The translations under genes and the position numbers were made by a program. This document shows positions 30,769-41,514 of a stretch of 64,000 nt of DNA, piece after piece. The notes below the pieces were generated by a model. The model made no database searches and was not told where the DNA came from. It saw only the letters and a list, made by a program, of their open reading frames with translations. The number at the start of each line of letters is the position of its first letter. The first letter of the stretch is position 1. The stretch covers positions 4,774,001-4,838,000 of the forward strand of contig NZ_CP160402.1 of NCBI RefSeq assembly GCF_040730185.1, written 5' to 3'. This DNA is from Streptomyces sp. Je 1-332. GTDB lineage: Bacteria; Actinomycetota; Actinomycetes; Streptomycetales; Streptomycetaceae.

Positions 30769-31421
30769 TGCGAATCGTCCTCGTCGGGCCGCCCGGTGCG
30801 GGCAAGGGAACGCAGGCCGCGTTCCTCGCCAAGAACCTGTCGATCCCGCACATCTCCACGGGCGACCTCTTCCGCGCCAACATCAGCCAGGGCACGGAGC
30901 TGGGCAAGCGGGCGAAGGCGTTCATTTCCGAGGGCAACCTGGTTCCTGACGAGGTCACCATCGGGATGGCGCACGACCGCATGACGCAGCCGGATGCCGC
31001 GAACGGCTTCCTGCTCGACGGCTTTCCGCGGAACGTGTCGCAGGCCGAGGCCCTGGACGAGTTGCTCAAGTCCGACAGCCAGAAGCTCGACGCGGTGCTC
31101 GACCTCGAGGTCCCCGAGGACGAGGTGGTCGAGCGCATCGCCGGCCGCCGCATCTGCCGGAACGATTCCAGCCACGTTTTCCACGTGACGTACAGCAAGC
31201 CGAAGGTCGAGGGCGTCTGCGACGTCTGCGGCGGCGAGCTCTACACGCGCGGTGACGACAAGGAAGAGACCGTGCGCAAGCGTCTCGACGTGTACCACCG
31301 TGAGACCGAGCCGATCATCGACCACTACAAGGCCCAAGGCCTCGTGGTCACGATCTCGGCGCTCGGCAAGGTGGACGAGGTCACCAAGCGCGCGATGGAA
31401 GCCCTCAAGGGCGACAAGTAG
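30768..31421 (+). CDS. adk: Adenylate kinase
   Basis: ATP + AMP to 2 ADP; 217 aa, long form. The P-loop GPPGAGKGTQ is at about 7-16, the AMP site is HISTGDLFR and the core has LDGFPRN. The lid contains C-R-N-D and C-D-V-C, giving three Cys and one Asp that could bind zinc in a non-classical order. The start overlaps secY by 1 nt. Confidence 0.98.
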   Translation: MRIVLVGPPGAGKGTQAAFLAKNLSIPHISTGDLFRANISQGTELGKRAKAFISEGNLVPDEVTIGMAHDRMTQPDAANGFLLDGFPRNVSQAEALDELLKSDSQKLDAVLDLEVPEDEVVERIAGRRICRNDSSHVFHVTYSKPKVEGVCDVCGGELYTRGDDKEETVRKRLDVYHRETEPIIDHYKAQGLVVTISALGKVDEVTKRAMEALKGDK

Positions 31422-31537
31422 TCAGTACGCTGTTTCGGCCGCGGTGCCCCTCGGGGGACCGCGGCCGTACTGTTGTGTACGTAGTCGGTTCGTGTACGTA
31501 GCCGGTTGTTGGACGGATGACGGAGAGCGGAAGCCCC

Positions 31538-32374
31538 ATGGTGCAGATCAAGACCCCCGAGCAGATCGCGAAGATGCGTGAGGCGGGCCTTGTCGTCGCC
31601 GCCATCCACGCCGCGACGCGCGAGGCGGCGGTGCCGGGTGCCACCACGAAGGACCTGGACGACGTCGCCCGCAAGGTGATCGCCGAGCACGGCGCGAAGT
31701 CGAACTTCCTCGGGTACGGCGGCTTCCCCGCGACGATCTGCACCTCGGTCAACGAGGTCGTCGTCCACGGCATCCCGGACGACAAGACCGTCCTCAAGGA
31801 CGGCGACATCATCTCCATCGACGCGGGCGCGATCATCGACGGCTGGCACGGCGACGCCGCGTACACCGCGTTCGTGGGCACCGGTCACGCGCCGGAGCTG
31901 ATCGAGCTCTCCCGGGTGACCGAGGAGTCGATGTGGGCCGGCCTCGCCGCCATGAAGCAGGGCAACCGCCTCGTGGACATCTCCCGGGCGGTCGAGACGT
32001 ACATCCGCCGCCAGCCGAAGCCCGGCGGCGGCAAGTACGGCATCGTCGAGGACTACGGCGGCCACGGCATCGGCACCGAGATGCACATGGACCCGCACGT
32101 CCTCAACTACGTCGAGCGCCGCCGCGGCAAGGGCCCCAAGCTGGTCCCCGGCCTCTGCCTGGCCATCGAGCCCATGGTCTCCCTCGGCACCCCCCGCACG
32201 GAGGTCCTGGAGGACGACTGGACGGTCATCACGGCGGACGGCACGTGGTCCTCGCACTGGGAGCACACGATCGCTCTCACGGAGGAGGGGCCGCTCGTGC
32301 TCACGTCCCCGGACTGCGGGCGGGCGAAGCTGGCGGAGTACGGGGTCACGGTCGCGCCGGATCCGCTGGGCTGA
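31538..32374 (+). CDS. map: Methionine aminopeptidase type I
   Basis: Removes N-terminal Met from nascent proteins; 278 aa from ATG 31538 (CGGAGAGCGG upstream). The pita-bread metalloenzyme ligands appear in order: IDAG and GDAAY (two Asp), GHGIG (His), IEPM and EHT (two Glu). It lies 116 bp after adk; an upstream in-frame ATG at 31517 is less well supported. Confidence 0.97.
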   Translation: MVQIKTPEQIAKMREAGLVVAAIHAATREAAVPGATTKDLDDVARKVIAEHGAKSNFLGYGGFPATICTSVNEVVVHGIPDDKTVLKDGDIISIDAGAIIDGWHGDAAYTAFVGTGHAPELIELSRVTEESMWAGLAAMKQGNRLVDISRAVETYIRRQPKPGGGKYGIVEDYGGHGIGTEMHMDPHVLNYVERRRGKGPKLVPGLCLAIEPMVSLGTPRTEVLEDDWTVITADGTWSSHWEHTIALTEEGPLVLTSPDCGRAKLAEYGVTVAPDPLG

Positions 32375-32547
32375 CGGACCCCGCCTCAGTCTGCTTAAGG
32401 ATCTTCCCGATGGGGCATTCTTCCTCGATTCGTCTTTCCGGGGTGCCTGACGTAGACTGACTCGTCGGCTCTCGTGCATCCGTGTGCCTGCATGCGGGGA
32501 TACGGAAGTGCGCGGCCGATCAAGGTAGTCGATTCGAAGGGCAAAGC

Positions 32548-32769
32548 GTGGCCAAGAAGCAAGGTGCCATCGAGATCGAGGGCACTGTCGTTGAGTCTCT
32601 TCCGAACGCCATGTTCAAGGTTGAGCTCCAGAACGGCCACCAGGTCCTGGCACACATCAGCGGCAAGATGCGCATGCACTACATCCGCATCCTCCCTGAC
32701 GACCGGGTCGTGGTGGAGCTGTCTCCTTACGACCTGACGCGTGGCCGGATCGTCTACCGGTACAAGTAG
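32548..32769 (+). CDS. infA: Translation initiation factor IF-1
   Basis: IF-1, 73 aa, OB fold, blocks the A site during initiation. GTG 32548 gives the expected [15 protein letters not shown] start. A TAGACT (32453-32458) upstream could be a -10 element, but no good -35 is seen. rpmJ follows. Confidence 0.98.
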   Translation: MAKKQGAIEIEGTVVESLPNAMFKVELQNGHQVLAHISGKMRMHYIRILPDDRVVVELSPYDLTRGRIVYRYK

Positions 32770-32827
32770 ATCTTGCCCGCACCCCATTCGCGTGGGGTGA
32801 TGGCACTGACCCGGAGAACCTCACCCA

Positions 32828-32941
32828 ATGAAGGTCAAGCCGAGCGTCAAGAAGATCTGCGACAAGTGCAGGGTGATCCGCCGTCACGGCCGGGTCATGG
32901 TTATCTGCGACAACCCGCGCCACAAGCAGCGCCAGGGCTGA
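32828..32941 (+). CDS. rpmJ: 50S ribosomal protein L36, zinc-binding type
   Basis: L36, only 37 aa. [14 protein letters not shown] opens it; C11, C14, C27 and H32 form the zinc site, so this is the C+ form. It lies between infA and rpsM as in most bacteria. Confidence 0.97.
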   Translation: MKVKPSVKKICDKCRVIRRHGRVMVICDNPRHKQRQG

Positions 32942-33135
32942 CGCACGACTGCAGTTCGCAGATTTTCGCGCGACGCACGTAAAGCACATATGCAGGACCC
33001 GTCCCTCTTCAGTGATGGAGGGCGACACCCCCGGTCGGAGGCCGGGGACCCAGGATGTACCACCTCTTTTCAGAAAGCGGTCGGCACCTGGGACCGGTCC
33101 TGCTGAAGACCTCCGAAAATCAACAGGAGCCTTGA

Positions 33136-33516
33136 ATGGCACGCCTTGAAGGTGTTGACCTCCCGCGCGATAAGCGTGTTGAGGTTGCCCTCACGTACGT
33201 GTTCGGCATTGGCCGCACGCTGTCCCAGCAGACGCTGGACGCCACCGGTGTGGACCGCAACACCCGTGTTCGTGATCTGTCCGAAGAGGACCTGATCAAG
33301 ATCCGCGAGTACGTGGACGCCAACATCCAGACCGAGGGTGACCTCCGTCGCGAGATCCAGGCCGACATCCGCCGCAAGGTCGAGATCGGCTGCTACGCGG
33401 GTATCCGTCACCGTCGTGGTCTGCCCGTCCGCGGTCAGCGCACCAGCACCAACGCCCGCACCCGTAAGGGCCCGCGTCGCGCCATCGCCGGTAAGAAGAA
33501 GCCGGGCAAGAAGTAG
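33136..33516 (+). CDS. rpsM: 30S ribosomal protein S13
   Basis: S13, 126 aa, subunit bridge and P-site tRNA contact. [19 protein letters not shown] and [19 protein letters not shown] are standard. Start of the alpha block; a 194-bp leader precedes it. Confidence 0.98.
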   Translation: MARLEGVDLPRDKRVEVALTYVFGIGRTLSQQTLDATGVDRNTRVRDLSEEDLIKIREYVDANIQTEGDLRREIQADIRRKVEIGCYAGIRHRRGLPVRGQRTSTNARTRKGPRRAIAGKKKPGKK

Positions 33517-33578
33517 TCCTCAGCGGTCGATCGACAGCTGTCGCTGCAGGACCGACCACCTCGCGTAGGAGTTAATAG

Positions 33579-33983
33579 ATGCCCCCCAAGGGTCGTCAGG
33601 GCGCTGCCAAGAAGGTGCGCCGCAAGGAAAAGAAGAACGTCGCTCACGGGCACGCCCACATCAAGAGCACGTTCAACAACACCATCGTCTCGATCACGGA
33701 CCCCACGGGCAACGTGATCAGCTGGGCCTCCGCCGGCCACGTCGGCTTCAAGGGCTCGCGCAAGTCGACTCCGTTCGCCGCGCAGATGGCCGCCGAGTCG
33801 GCCGCGCGTCGCGCCCAGGAGCACGGCATGCGCAAGGTTGACGTCTTCGTCAAGGGTCCGGGTTCCGGTCGTGAGACCGCGATCCGTTCGCTGCAGGCGA
33901 CCGGCCTCGAGGTCGGTTCGATCCAGGACGTCACGCCGACGCCGCACAACGGCTGCCGTCCCCCCAAGCGCCGCCGCGTCTGA
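33579..33983 (+). CDS. rpsK: 30S ribosomal protein S11
   Basis: S11, 134 aa, platform. [15 protein letters not shown] and the terminal [16 protein letters not shown] are diagnostic. It is followed directly by rpoA, with no rpsD between. Confidence 0.98.
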   Translation: MPPKGRQGAAKKVRRKEKKNVAHGHAHIKSTFNNTIVSITDPTGNVISWASAGHVGFKGSRKSTPFAAQMAAESAARRAQEHGMRKVDVFVKGPGSGRETAIRSLQATGLEVGSIQDVTPTPHNGCRPPKRRRV

Positions 33984-34010
33984 CGCACGTCGCTTGAACC
34001 AGGGATTTTC

Positions 34011-34042
34011 GGGCGGTGCGGCTCCTCGGAGCCGTACCGCCC
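34011..34042 (+). terminator. Hairpin between rpsK and rpoA
   Basis: A 14-bp stem (34011-34024 with 34029-34042, one G-U pair) with loop CTCG. It lies 28 bp after rpsK and 91 bp before rpoA. It may be an attenuator setting the ratio of ribosomal protein to polymerase subunit. Confidence 0.6.
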
Positions 34043-34132
34043 GTACCCTTGTACTGCATACACATCGGGCTACCGCCCGGTGATATCAGGGCATCAAATA
34101 GTGGGTGCCCCTGAGCTGAAGGAAAACACTTC

Positions 34133-35155
34133 ATGCTGATCGCTCAGCGTCCCTCGTTGACCGAAGAGGTCGTCGACGAATTCCGCTCCCGGTTCGTGAT
34201 CGAGCCGCTGGAGCCGGGCTTCGGTTACACCCTCGGCAACTCCCTGCGTCGGACCCTTCTCTCCTCGATCCCGGGTGCGGCCGTCACGTCCATCCGCATC
34301 GACGGTGTCCTGCACGAGTTCACCACCGTGCCGGGCGTCAAGGAGGACGTCACCGACCTCATCCTCAACATCAAGCAGCTGGTCGTTTCCAGCGAGCACG
34401 ATGAGCCCGTCGTGATGTACCTGCGCAAGCAGGGTCCCGGTCTCGTCACCGCCGCTGACATCGCCCCGCCCGCCGGTGTCGAGGTGCACAACCCCGACCT
34501 GGTCCTCGCCACGCTCAACGGCAAGGGCAAGCTGGAGATGGAGCTGACCGTCGAGCGCGGTCGCGGCTACGTCTCCGCCGTTCAGAACAAGCAGGTCGGT
34601 CAGGAGATCGGGCGCATCCCGGTCGACTCGATCTACTCGCCGGTCCTGAAGGTCACGTACAAGGTCGAGGCCACGCGTGTCGAGCAGCGCACCGACTTCG
34701 ACAAGCTGATCGTCGACGTCGAGACCAAGCAGGCCATGCGCCCGCGTGACGCCATGGCGTCCGCCGGTAAGACCCTGGTCGAGCTGTTCGGTCTGGCCCG
34801 CGAGCTGAACATCGACGCCGAGGGCATCGACATGGGCCCCTCGCCGACGGACGCGGCCCTTGCCGCTGATCTCGCCCTGCCGATCGAGGAGCTCGAGCTC
34901 ACCGTTCGGTCGTACAACTGCCTCAAGCGCGAGGGCATCCACTCCGTGGGTGAGCTCGTGGCCCGCTCCGAGGCGGACCTGCTCGACATCCGCAACTTCG
35001 GTGCGAAGTCGATCGACGAGGTCAAGATGAAGCTGAACGGCATGGGTCTCGCGCTGAAGGACTCGCCTCCCGGCTTCGACCCGACCGCTGCGGCTGACGC
35101 CTTCGGGGCTGACGACGACGCGGACGCCGGCTTCGTGGAGACCGAGCAGTACTGA
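34133..35155 (+). CDS. rpoA: RNA polymerase alpha subunit
   Basis: Alpha subunit, 340 aa. The N-terminal assembly domain ([20 protein letters not shown]) spans residues 1 to about 230. The C-terminal DNA/activator-binding domain ([33 protein letters not shown]) spans about 258-320. The acidic tail is typical of streptomycetes. Confidence 0.98.
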   Translation: MLIAQRPSLTEEVVDEFRSRFVIEPLEPGFGYTLGNSLRRTLLSSIPGAAVTSIRIDGVLHEFTTVPGVKEDVTDLILNIKQLVVSSEHDEPVVMYLRKQGPGLVTAADIAPPAGVEVHNPDLVLATLNGKGKLEMELTVERGRGYVSAVQNKQVGQEIGRIPVDSIYSPVLKVTYKVEATRVEQRTDFDKLIVDVETKQAMRPRDAMASAGKTLVELFGLARELNIDAEGIDMGPSPTDAALAADLALPIEELELTVRSYNCLKREGIHSVGELVARSEADLLDIRNFGAKSIDEVKMKLNGMGLALKDSPPGFDPTAAADAFGADDDADAGFVETEQY

Positions 35156-35236
35156 TGAACTGCCCGGGGGCGTCCGCTCCCGGGGCCCTGACCCCGGTAC
35201 CTGATACGGCCGGGGCAGATCACTAGGAGAAACACC

Positions 35237-35725
35237 ATGCCGAAGCCCACCAAGGGTGCCCGTATGGGCGGCAGCGCCGCGCATGAGAAGCTTCTGCTTG
35301 CGAACCTCGCCAAGCAGCTCTTCGAGTACGGCCGCATCACCACCACCGAGGCGAAGGCCCGTCGTCTGCGTCCCTACGCGGAGCGTCTGGTCACCAAGGC
35401 GAAGAAGGGTGACCTTCACAACCGCCGCCAGGTGCTGTCCGTCATCACCGACAAGAGCATCGTGCACACGCTCTTCACGGAGATCGGCCCGCGCTACGAG
35501 AACCGCCCGGGTGGCTACACCCGTATCACCAAGATCGGTAACCGTCGTGGCGACAACGCGCCCATGGCTGTCATCGAGCTGGTGGAGGCCCTGACCGTGG
35601 CCCAGGAGGCCACCGGTGAGGCCGAGGCGGCCACGAAGCGCTCCGCCAAGGACGCCGAGGTTTCCGAGCCCAAGGTCGACACGACCAAGGGTGACGAGGC
35701 TGCCGAGGAGTCCAAGGACGCCTGA
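35237..35725 (+). CDS. rplQ: 50S ribosomal protein L17
   Basis: L17, 162 aa. The core ([20 protein letters not shown] to about 125) is standard; the final ~35 residues are a Lys/Glu/Ala tail not present in E. coli. Last gene of the alpha block. Confidence 0.98.
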   Translation: MPKPTKGARMGGSAAHEKLLLANLAKQLFEYGRITTTEAKARRLRPYAERLVTKAKKGDLHNRRQVLSVITDKSIVHTLFTEIGPRYENRPGGYTRITKIGNRRGDNAPMAVIELVEALTVAQEATGEAEAATKRSAKDAEVSEPKVDTTKGDEAAEESKDA

Positions 35726-35743
35726 GGCTCTGCCTTGCTGTGA

Positions 35744-35771
35744 GCGGGTCCGCCCTTCGGGGCGGGCCCGC
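35744..35771 (+). terminator. Terminator of the alpha operon
   Basis: A 12-bp stem GCGGGTCCGCCC / GGGCGGGCCCGC (one G-U pair) with TTCG loop, followed by TTTCG, 18 bp after the rplQ stop. Confidence 0.85.
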
Positions 35772-35805
35772 TTTCGCGTGTACCTGGTGCTGAGAGGATG
35801 TTGGT

Positions 35806-36660
35806 GTGAGTGATGAAGTAGAGCCCGGCTTCGTGCGGGTGCGGCTCGACCTTTCGTACGACGGCAAGGACTTCTCCGGCTGGGCCAAGCAGAAGCAGGG
35901 GCAGCGGACCGTCCAGGGCGAGATCGAGACCGCGCTGCGGACCGTGACGCGGTCGCAGGAGACGTACGAGCTGACCGTCGCCGGGCGGACCGACAGTGGT
36001 GTGCACGCGCGGGGGCAGGTCGCTCATGTCGATCTGCCCGAAGGGGTGTGGGCCGAGCACAGTGACAAGCTGCTGCGCAGGCTCGCCGGGCGGCTGCCGC
36101 ACGATGTGCGGGTCTGGAAGGTGGCCGAGGCTCCCGAGGGGTTCAACGCGCGGTTCGCGGCCGTGTGGCGGCGTTACGCCTATCGCGTCACCGACCACCC
36201 GGGCGGCGTCGACCCGCTGCTGCGCAGTCATGTGCTGTGGCACGACTGGGAGTTGGACCTCGATGCCATGAACGCCGCTGCCGAGAAGCTTCTCGGCGAG
36301 CACGACTTCGCTGCTTACTGCAAGCGGCGCGAGGGTGCCACCACCATCCGTACGCTCCAGGAACTGCGCTGGGAGCGACGGCCGGACGGGATTCTCGAAG
36401 CCACCGTGCGGGCCGACGCCTTCTGCCACAACATGGTGCGGTCGCTGGTGGGTGCCATGTTGTTCGTGGGGGACGGGCACCGTCCCGTGGAGTGGCCCGC
36501 CAAGGTGCTGGCCGCCGGGGTGCGGGACTCCGCCGTGCATGTCGTACGGCCGCACGGGCTGACCCTTGAGGAAGTCGGTTACCCCGCCGACGAGTTGCTC
36601 GCCGCGCGCAGCAAAGAAGCGCGCAACAAGCGGACGTTGCCCGGCGCCGGCTGCTGCTGA
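35806..36660 (+). CDS. truA: tRNA pseudouridine(38-40) synthase
   Basis: TruA, 284 aa, modifies anticodon-loop uridines. The catalytic Asp lies in [14 protein letters not shown] (about residues 62-75). The later [14 protein letters not shown] and [13 protein letters not shown] are family marks. It starts at GTG with GAGAGGA upstream, just past the alpha-operon terminator. Confidence 0.96.
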   Translation: MSDEVEPGFVRVRLDLSYDGKDFSGWAKQKQGQRTVQGEIETALRTVTRSQETYELTVAGRTDSGVHARGQVAHVDLPEGVWAEHSDKLLRRLAGRLPHDVRVWKVAEAPEGFNARFAAVWRRYAYRVTDHPGGVDPLLRSHVLWHDWELDLDAMNAAAEKLLGEHDFAAYCKRREGATTIRTLQELRWERRPDGILEATVRADAFCHNMVRSLVGAMLFVGDGHRPVEWPAKVLAAGVRDSAVHVVRPHGLTLEEVGYPADELLAARSKEARNKRTLPGAGCC

Positions 36661-36690
36661 GCGCCGGCTGCCGGGTCCCCGGCTGCCGGA

Positions 36691-37548
36691 CTACTGCGGG
36701 GCGTTGGCCGCGGCGGAGGCCTGGGCCTCGCCCCGCCGCTGGATCTGGCCGAAGGCGAAGCGGGCCAGGTCGTCGCCGGTCGTGTAGACCTTGCGCTCCT
36801 TCGTGGTGACGTCCTTGTCGCTGGTGAAGCCGGACGTCGTGAAGTAGGCGTAGCGGCCGTGGGCGTTGTAGGTGCCGCGGCAGACCGCCGTACGGCAGAA
36901 GGCGGGCACGCCCTTGCCGGACAGGGAGAGGACCAGGCCTTCCTTCGCCTGGTCGTTGACCTTGGCGGCCTGGGCCGCGGTGTCGAAGACGGCGACGCCG
37001 ACCGTCACGGCGATGCCGTCCTTCACGTAGCTGGCGCGGAAGAGCTGCGTGCAGTCGTTCTTCGTGAGGATCGCGCCGAGCTTGGCCTGGGTGACGCTCG
37101 CGCACTTCTTGGTGCCGCTGGTGGCGCCCTTCTTGTAGACGCGGTCGCCCGAGGTCAGCGACTTGCCGGGGAAGAGCGTGTCGGCGCTGAGCGGCGCCTT
37201 GTCCTTCTTGGCGCTGGAGATGAACTCCTTGGGGTCCGGCGGGGGCGGCGGTGTCGTCGCCTCGAAGGACGGCCCGGGGTTCTCGCTCGCGCCGGGGATG
37301 TCCGCGGTCGACGGCAGCTCGCTCGCCGGTTTGTTCGACGCGGAGGTGTTGTCGCTGTTCGCGGAGACGACGGCGACGGCGACGGCGGCCGCGACCACCA
37401 CGGTGGCGAGCGCGCCGCCGCCGATCATCAGCCATTTGCGGCGCCGGGTGCGCGATTCGGACGCCTCGGCGAGCGCCGCCCAGTCAGGGGTCTGTGAATC
37501 CCCTGGACCCCACTGAGGTCCCCCTTGCCCAAAGCTCATGCGCCGCAT
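36691..37548 (-). CDS. Single-pass membrane protein, unknown
   Basis: A 285-aa protein (an alternative ATG three codons in, at 37539, gives MSFGQGGPQWG and may be the true start). It has a cytosolic ~38 residues, a basic R-R-R-K stop and one helix (MIGGGALATVVVAAAVAVAVV). A Ser/Pro-rich linker follows, then an extracytoplasmic domain with four Cys (CASV, CTQL, FCRTAVCRG). The Cys may form disulfides. This type is common in actinobacteria and its function is unknown. It is divergent from the mannosyltransferase gene. Confidence 0.8.
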   Translation of the reverse strand: MRRMSFGQGGPQWGPGDSQTPDWAALAEASESRTRRRKWLMIGGGALATVVVAAAVAVAVVSANSDNTSASNKPASELPSTADIPGASENPGPSFEATTPPPPPDPKEFISSAKKDKAPLSADTLFPGKSLTSGDRVYKKGATSGTKKCASVTQAKLGAILTKNDCTQLFRASYVKDGIAVTVGVAVFDTAAQAAKVNDQAKEGLVLSLSGKGVPAFCRTAVCRGTYNAHGRYAYFTTSGFTSDKDVTTKERKVYTTGDDLARFAFGQIQRRGEAQASAAANAPQ

Positions 37549-37613
37549 CTTAGACGGGGAGTTGCGGATGTTGAGCGGGGGCCGGGGGAGGTCGCCGACC
37601 TAGCCTGATCCCT

Positions 37614-38825
37614 ATGAATACGGGCAAAGTAGCTGTAAGTGGGTGGATGCTGCGGCCGACGACCTGGCATGCCTGGGCGGCGCTCGGGGTCGTGCTGCTC
37701 GCCGCGGTGATCCGGGTGGGTCTGAAGAGCTCGGGCGGAGGGATGGACAACGCCATCGTGGTGCGGGCGGCCGAGGCGTGGCTCGAGGGGCGTTCGCCCT
37801 ATGCCGACCGGCACTTCCTCTATCTGCCGGGAGCCGTGCTCGCCGCGGTGCCGCAGACGCTGCTCCCGCAGTCCGTCGTGCGTTTCCTCGTCCCGGCGGG
37901 GGTCGCTTCCTCGCTCGTCTTCGGGTGGGGGTGTGCGCTGCGGATCTACGGGGTGCGGTGGCGCAGCCGGTTCGCGGCCCTCGGGCTTCTCGTGCTCGTG
38001 GTGGTATTCGCGCCGTTCGTGCACCTCATCAAGCTCGGTAACTGGACCGTGGCGTCGGCGGCCGCGCTGCCGCTCGCGCTGCTCCTCGTGTGCCGGGGGA
38101 AATGGGTGGGCGCGGCTCTGGTCATCGGGGCAGCCGTCGCCGTGAAGCCGCTGCTCGTGCCCGTGGTGCTGCTCTTCGTGTTCGCGCGGCGGTGGCGGGC
38201 GCTCGGGGCCGCGGTGCTCGTGCCGGCGGTGGTGTCGGTGGCGGCGGCGCTCGCGATGCCGGACCCCGCGGGGTTCTTCACGCGGACGCTGCCGTTCCTG
38301 CTGCAGGGCGACGACAAGTTCGTACGGCTCTACGAGGCCTCGCCCGCCGCGATCCTGCCGCGGCTCGGAGTGCCGCAGGGGGCGGCGACGCTGCTCGCCC
38401 TCGTGGCCGCGGGGGCGGGGGTGTGGTGCGCGTGGCGGCGCTGGCGGGGCGGTGAGGGGACGTACGAGCAGCGGGTGGTCGAGACGACCGCGATGCTGAT
38501 GCTGGCGGCCTTCCTGGTCTCCAGGCCGTCCTACGACCACTACCTCCTCGTCGTCGTGCCGATGCTGCTCGCCGGAGTGCTCGTGCCGGGGGCGGTGGCC
38601 CGGGAGAAGTGGTTCTGGCTCGCGTTCGTCCCGCAGATCCCGGGGTTCAGCTGGCCCTGGCTCGAACAGGGCACCCGGCGGGCCTTCAGGGACTCCGTCA
38701 CCCTGTGTGTACTGGCCTTCACGGCGGCCCGGTGCTGTCTGCGGCCGCCGGCGGTTATCGTGGAGGACGCACGACCGCCCGAGGCGGTGGAGCCGGCGGT
38801 GCCGGTCTCCAGGTCCGCGTTTTGA
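37614..38825 (+). CDS. GT87-type polyprenyl-phosphate mannosyltransferase
   Basis: A 403-aa integral membrane protein with about ten helices. The first extracytoplasmic loop carries the GT-C catalytic acidic region (GGGMDNAIVVRAAEAWLEGR, then FLYLPGA). This matches GT87 enzymes that transfer mannose from polyprenyl-phosphate-mannose in the envelope. No clear ribosome binding site precedes the ATG, so the mRNA may be leaderless. Confidence 0.75.
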   Translation: MNTGKVAVSGWMLRPTTWHAWAALGVVLLAAVIRVGLKSSGGGMDNAIVVRAAEAWLEGRSPYADRHFLYLPGAVLAAVPQTLLPQSVVRFLVPAGVASSLVFGWGCALRIYGVRWRSRFAALGLLVLVVVFAPFVHLIKLGNWTVASAAALPLALLLVCRGKWVGAALVIGAAVAVKPLLVPVVLLFVFARRWRALGAAVLVPAVVSVAAALAMPDPAGFFTRTLPFLLQGDDKFVRLYEASPAAILPRLGVPQGAATLLALVAAGAGVWCAWRRWRGGEGTYEQRVVETTAMLMLAAFLVSRPSYDHYLLVVVPMLLAGVLVPGAVAREKWFWLAFVPQIPGFSWPWLEQGTRRAFRDSVTLCVLAFTAARCCLRPPAVIVEDARPPEAVEPAVPVSRSAF

Positions 38826-39036
38826 CCCGTACGGGGCAGCGCGGGTATTCTCGGCGATTGTTATGCGTATTGGTGTCGTCGTTCTCACGCGAAGGGCCCA
38901 TACGTAGGTTCCCTGGAGCAGTTACCAGTGGCTCGCATACGGGCAGCGTCCCCGGCACTGTGAGCCCCAGCTGCATGATCGCTTCCTGGGTGCCGTGTGT
39001 CTGGACCCCATCCACTGAAGAAGCGAAGGCTACGAA

Positions 39037-39480
39037 GTGCGTACGTACAGCCCCAAGCCCGGCGATGTGACCCGCCAGTGGCACGTCATTGACGCTCAGG
39101 ACATCGTCCTGGGCCGTCTGGCGACCACTGCCGCCAACCTCCTGCGGGGCAAGCACAAGGCGATCTACGCCCCCCACATGGACATGGGCGACTTCGTCAT
39201 CATCATCAACGCCGACAAGGTTCACCTGTCCGGCAACAAGAAGACTCAGAAGATGGCGTACCGCCACTCCGGCTACCCGGGTGGTCTGCGTTCGGTCCGT
39301 TACGACGAGCTTCTTGAGAAGAACCCCGAGAAGGCCGTCGAGAAGGCCATCAAGGGCATGATCCCCAAGAACACCCTGGGCCGTCAGATGCTCTCGAAGC
39401 TGAAGGTCTACGCGGGCGACCAGCACCCGCACGGCGCTCAGCAGCCGGTCCCGTTCGAGATCACCCAGGTCGCGCAGTAG
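39037..39480 (+). CDS. rplM: 50S ribosomal protein L13
   Basis: L13, 147 aa. It starts at GTG ([20 protein letters not shown]). [16 protein letters not shown] and [15 protein letters not shown] are diagnostic. A 211-bp leader precedes it and rpsI follows. Confidence 0.98.
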   Translation: MRTYSPKPGDVTRQWHVIDAQDIVLGRLATTAANLLRGKHKAIYAPHMDMGDFVIIINADKVHLSGNKKTQKMAYRHSGYPGGLRSVRYDELLEKNPEKAVEKAIKGMIPKNTLGRQMLSKLKVYAGDQHPHGAQQPVPFEITQVAQ

Positions 39481-39522
39481 TTCCGGCCACCCCCAAAGAC
39501 GTAAAGAAATCTGAGGAGAATC

Positions 39523-40044
39523 GTGGCCGAGACCACCGTTGAGCAGCCGGTCGAAGAGACCGAGGTTGTTGACGTCGAGCAGTACACCACCGAGTCCGAG
39601 GCGCCCGTCGAGGGCGAGTACACCTCGGAGTCGAACGCCGCGCGCTTCGGCGACCCCCAGCCGGCCGCCGGCCTGGGCCGTCGCAAGAACGCCATCGCCC
39701 GCGTCCGGATCGTCCCGGGCACCGGCAAGTGGAAGGTCAACGGGCGCACGCTCGAGGACTACTTCCCGAACAAGGTCCACCAGCAGGAAGTCAACGAGCC
39801 CTTCAAGGTGCTCGAGCTCGACGACCGCTACGACGTCATCGCCCGCATCTCGGGTGGCGGCGTCTCCGGCCAGGCCGGTGCGCTCCGTCTGGGTGTCGCC
39901 CGTGCGCTGAACGAGGCCGACGTCGAGAACAACCGCGCCGCCCTCAAGAAGGCCGGTTACCTCAAGCGTGACGACCGTGCGGTCGAGCGCAAGAAGGCCG
40001 GTCTCAAGAAGGCCCGCAAGGCTCCGCAGTACAGCAAGCGCTAA
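39523..40044 (+). CDS. rpsI: 30S ribosomal protein S9
   Basis: S9, 173 aa. The core from about residue 48 ([17 protein letters not shown]) to the tRNA-contacting tail KAPQYSKR is standard. The first ~45 residues are an acidic extension ([10 protein letters not shown]...) seen in streptomycetes. Confidence 0.98.
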   Translation: MAETTVEQPVEETEVVDVEQYTTESEAPVEGEYTSESNAARFGDPQPAAGLGRRKNAIARVRIVPGTGKWKVNGRTLEDYFPNKVHQQEVNEPFKVLELDDRYDVIARISGGGVSGQAGALRLGVARALNEADVENNRAALKKAGYLKRDDRAVERKKAGLKKARKAPQYSKR

Positions 40045-40067
40045 TCTGCCTGCTTGTACTTTTCGTT

Positions 40068-40100
40068 CGCCCCGGCGGCACGTTGTGTGCTGCCGGGGCG
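40068..40100 (+). terminator. Terminator of rplM-rpsI
   Basis: A 14-bp stem (40068-40081 with 40087-40100, one G-U pair), loop GTTGT, followed by TTCGTTTATC. Confidence 0.85.
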
Positions 40101-40155
40101 TTCGTTTATCGGGAACCCCGGTGACCCTGGGGTAGAAGTCCGGAGGAGGACAGCA

Positions 40156-41514
40156 GTGGGACGACTCTTCGGCACGGACGGCGTGCGCGGTGTCGCCAAC
40201 GCGGATCTGACGGCCGAGCTCGCGCTCGGGCTCTCCGTGGCGGCGGCTCATGTGCTCGGCGAAGCGGGCACGTTCGAGGGCCATCGCCCGGTCGCGGTGG
40301 TCGGCCGCGACCCGCGCGCCTCGGGGGAGTTCCTGGAGGCCGCGGTGGTCGCCGGCCTCGCGAGCGCGGGCGTGGACGTCCAGCTCGTCGGTGTGCTGCC
40401 CACCCCCGCGGTGGCGCATCTCACCGGTGCGCTGGGCGCCGACCTCGGCGTGATGCTCTCCGCGAGCCACAACGCCATGCCGGACAACGGCATCAAGTTC
40501 TTCGCGCGCGGCGGCCAGAAACTGGCCGACGAGCTGGAGGACCGCATCGAGTCCGTGTACGAGGAGCACCGCACCGGTGCTCCCTGGCAGCGCCCCACGG
40601 GCGCGGGCGTCGGCCGCGTGCGGACGTACGACCAGGGCCTCGACCAGTACGTGGCGCATCTCCTCGGCGTGCTCCCCAACCGCCTCGACGGACTGAAGAT
40701 CGTCCTCGACGAGGCGCACGGCGCCGCCGCCCGCGTCTCGCCCGAGGCGTTCGCGCGCGCCGGTGCCGAGATCATCACGATCGGCGCCAAGCCGGACGGC
40801 CTGAACATCAACGACGGCTGCGGGTCCACGCACCTGGAGCTGCTCAAGGCCGCCGTCGTCGAGCACGGCGCCGACCTCGGTATCGCGCACGACGGCGACG
40901 CCGACCGCTGCCTCGCCGTGGACCACATGGGCGCCGAGGTCGACGGGGACCAGATCCTCGCCGTCCTCGCGCTCGCCATGCGGGAGCACGGCACGCTGCG
41001 CGAGGGCACGGTCGTCGCGACGGTCATGTCGAACCTCGGCTTCAAGCTCGCCATGGAGCGCGAAGGTCTCTCCCTCGTACAGACCGCCGTCGGCGACCGG
41101 TACGTCCTGGAGTCGATGAAGGAGCACGGCTTCGCCCTCGGCGGCGAGCAGTCCGGGCACGTGATCATCCTCGACCACGCCACCACGGGCGACGGCACCC
41201 TGACGGGGCTTCTGCTCGCGGCGCGCGTCGCCGAGACCAAGCGCAGCCTCGCGGAGCTCGCCGGGGTCATGGAGCGGCTTCCGCAGGTCCTGATCAATGT
41301 GCCCGACGTCGACAAGACGCGGGTCGACACCTCCGCCGAGCTGACGGCCGCCGTGGCCGAGGCCGAGCGTGAACTGGGCGCCACGGGGCGGGTGTTGCTG
41401 CGTTCCTCCGGCACGGAGCCGCTGGTGCGCGTCATGGTCGAGGCCGCCGACATCGACCAGGCCAGGTCCGTTGCCGGGCGGCTCGCCGACGTGGTGAAGT
41501 CCGCGCTCGGCTAG
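40156..41514 (+). CDS. glmM: Phosphoglucosamine mutase
   Basis: Converts glucosamine-6-P to glucosamine-1-P for UDP-GlcNAc and peptidoglycan. 452 aa from GTG 40156, with GGAGGAGG upstream. [11 protein letters not shown] is at the N-terminus; the phosphoserine loop LSASHN puts the catalytic Ser at 104; the metal loop is DGDADRC; the C-terminal phosphate loop is [12 protein letters not shown]. An upstream open stretch includes the rpsI terminator and is not coding. Confidence 0.97.
   Translation: MGRLFGTDGVRGVANADLTAELALGLSVAAAHVLGEAGTFEGHRPVAVVGRDPRASGEFLEAAVVAGLASAGVDVQLVGVLPTPAVAHLTGALGADLGVMLSASHNAMPDNGIKFFARGGQKLADELEDRIESVYEEHRTGAPWQRPTGAGVGRVRTYDQGLDQYVAHLLGVLPNRLDGLKIVLDEAHGAAARVSPEAFARAGAEIITIGAKPDGLNINDGCGSTHLELLKAAVVEHGADLGIAHDGDADRCLAVDHMGAEVDGDQILAVLALAMREHGTLREGTVVATVMSNLGFKLAMEREGLSLVQTAVGDRYVLESMKEHGFALGGEQSGHVIILDHATTGDGTLTGLLLAARVAETKRSLAELAGVMERLPQVLINVPDVDKTRVDTSAELTAAVAEAERELGATGRVLLRSSGTEPLVRVMVEAADIDQARSVAGRLADVVKSALG

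Noticed and set aside
40054..40155. N-terminal extension of glmM
   Set aside because: It covers the rpsI terminator hairpin; the GTG at 40156 has GGAGGAGG upstream and gives the family start.
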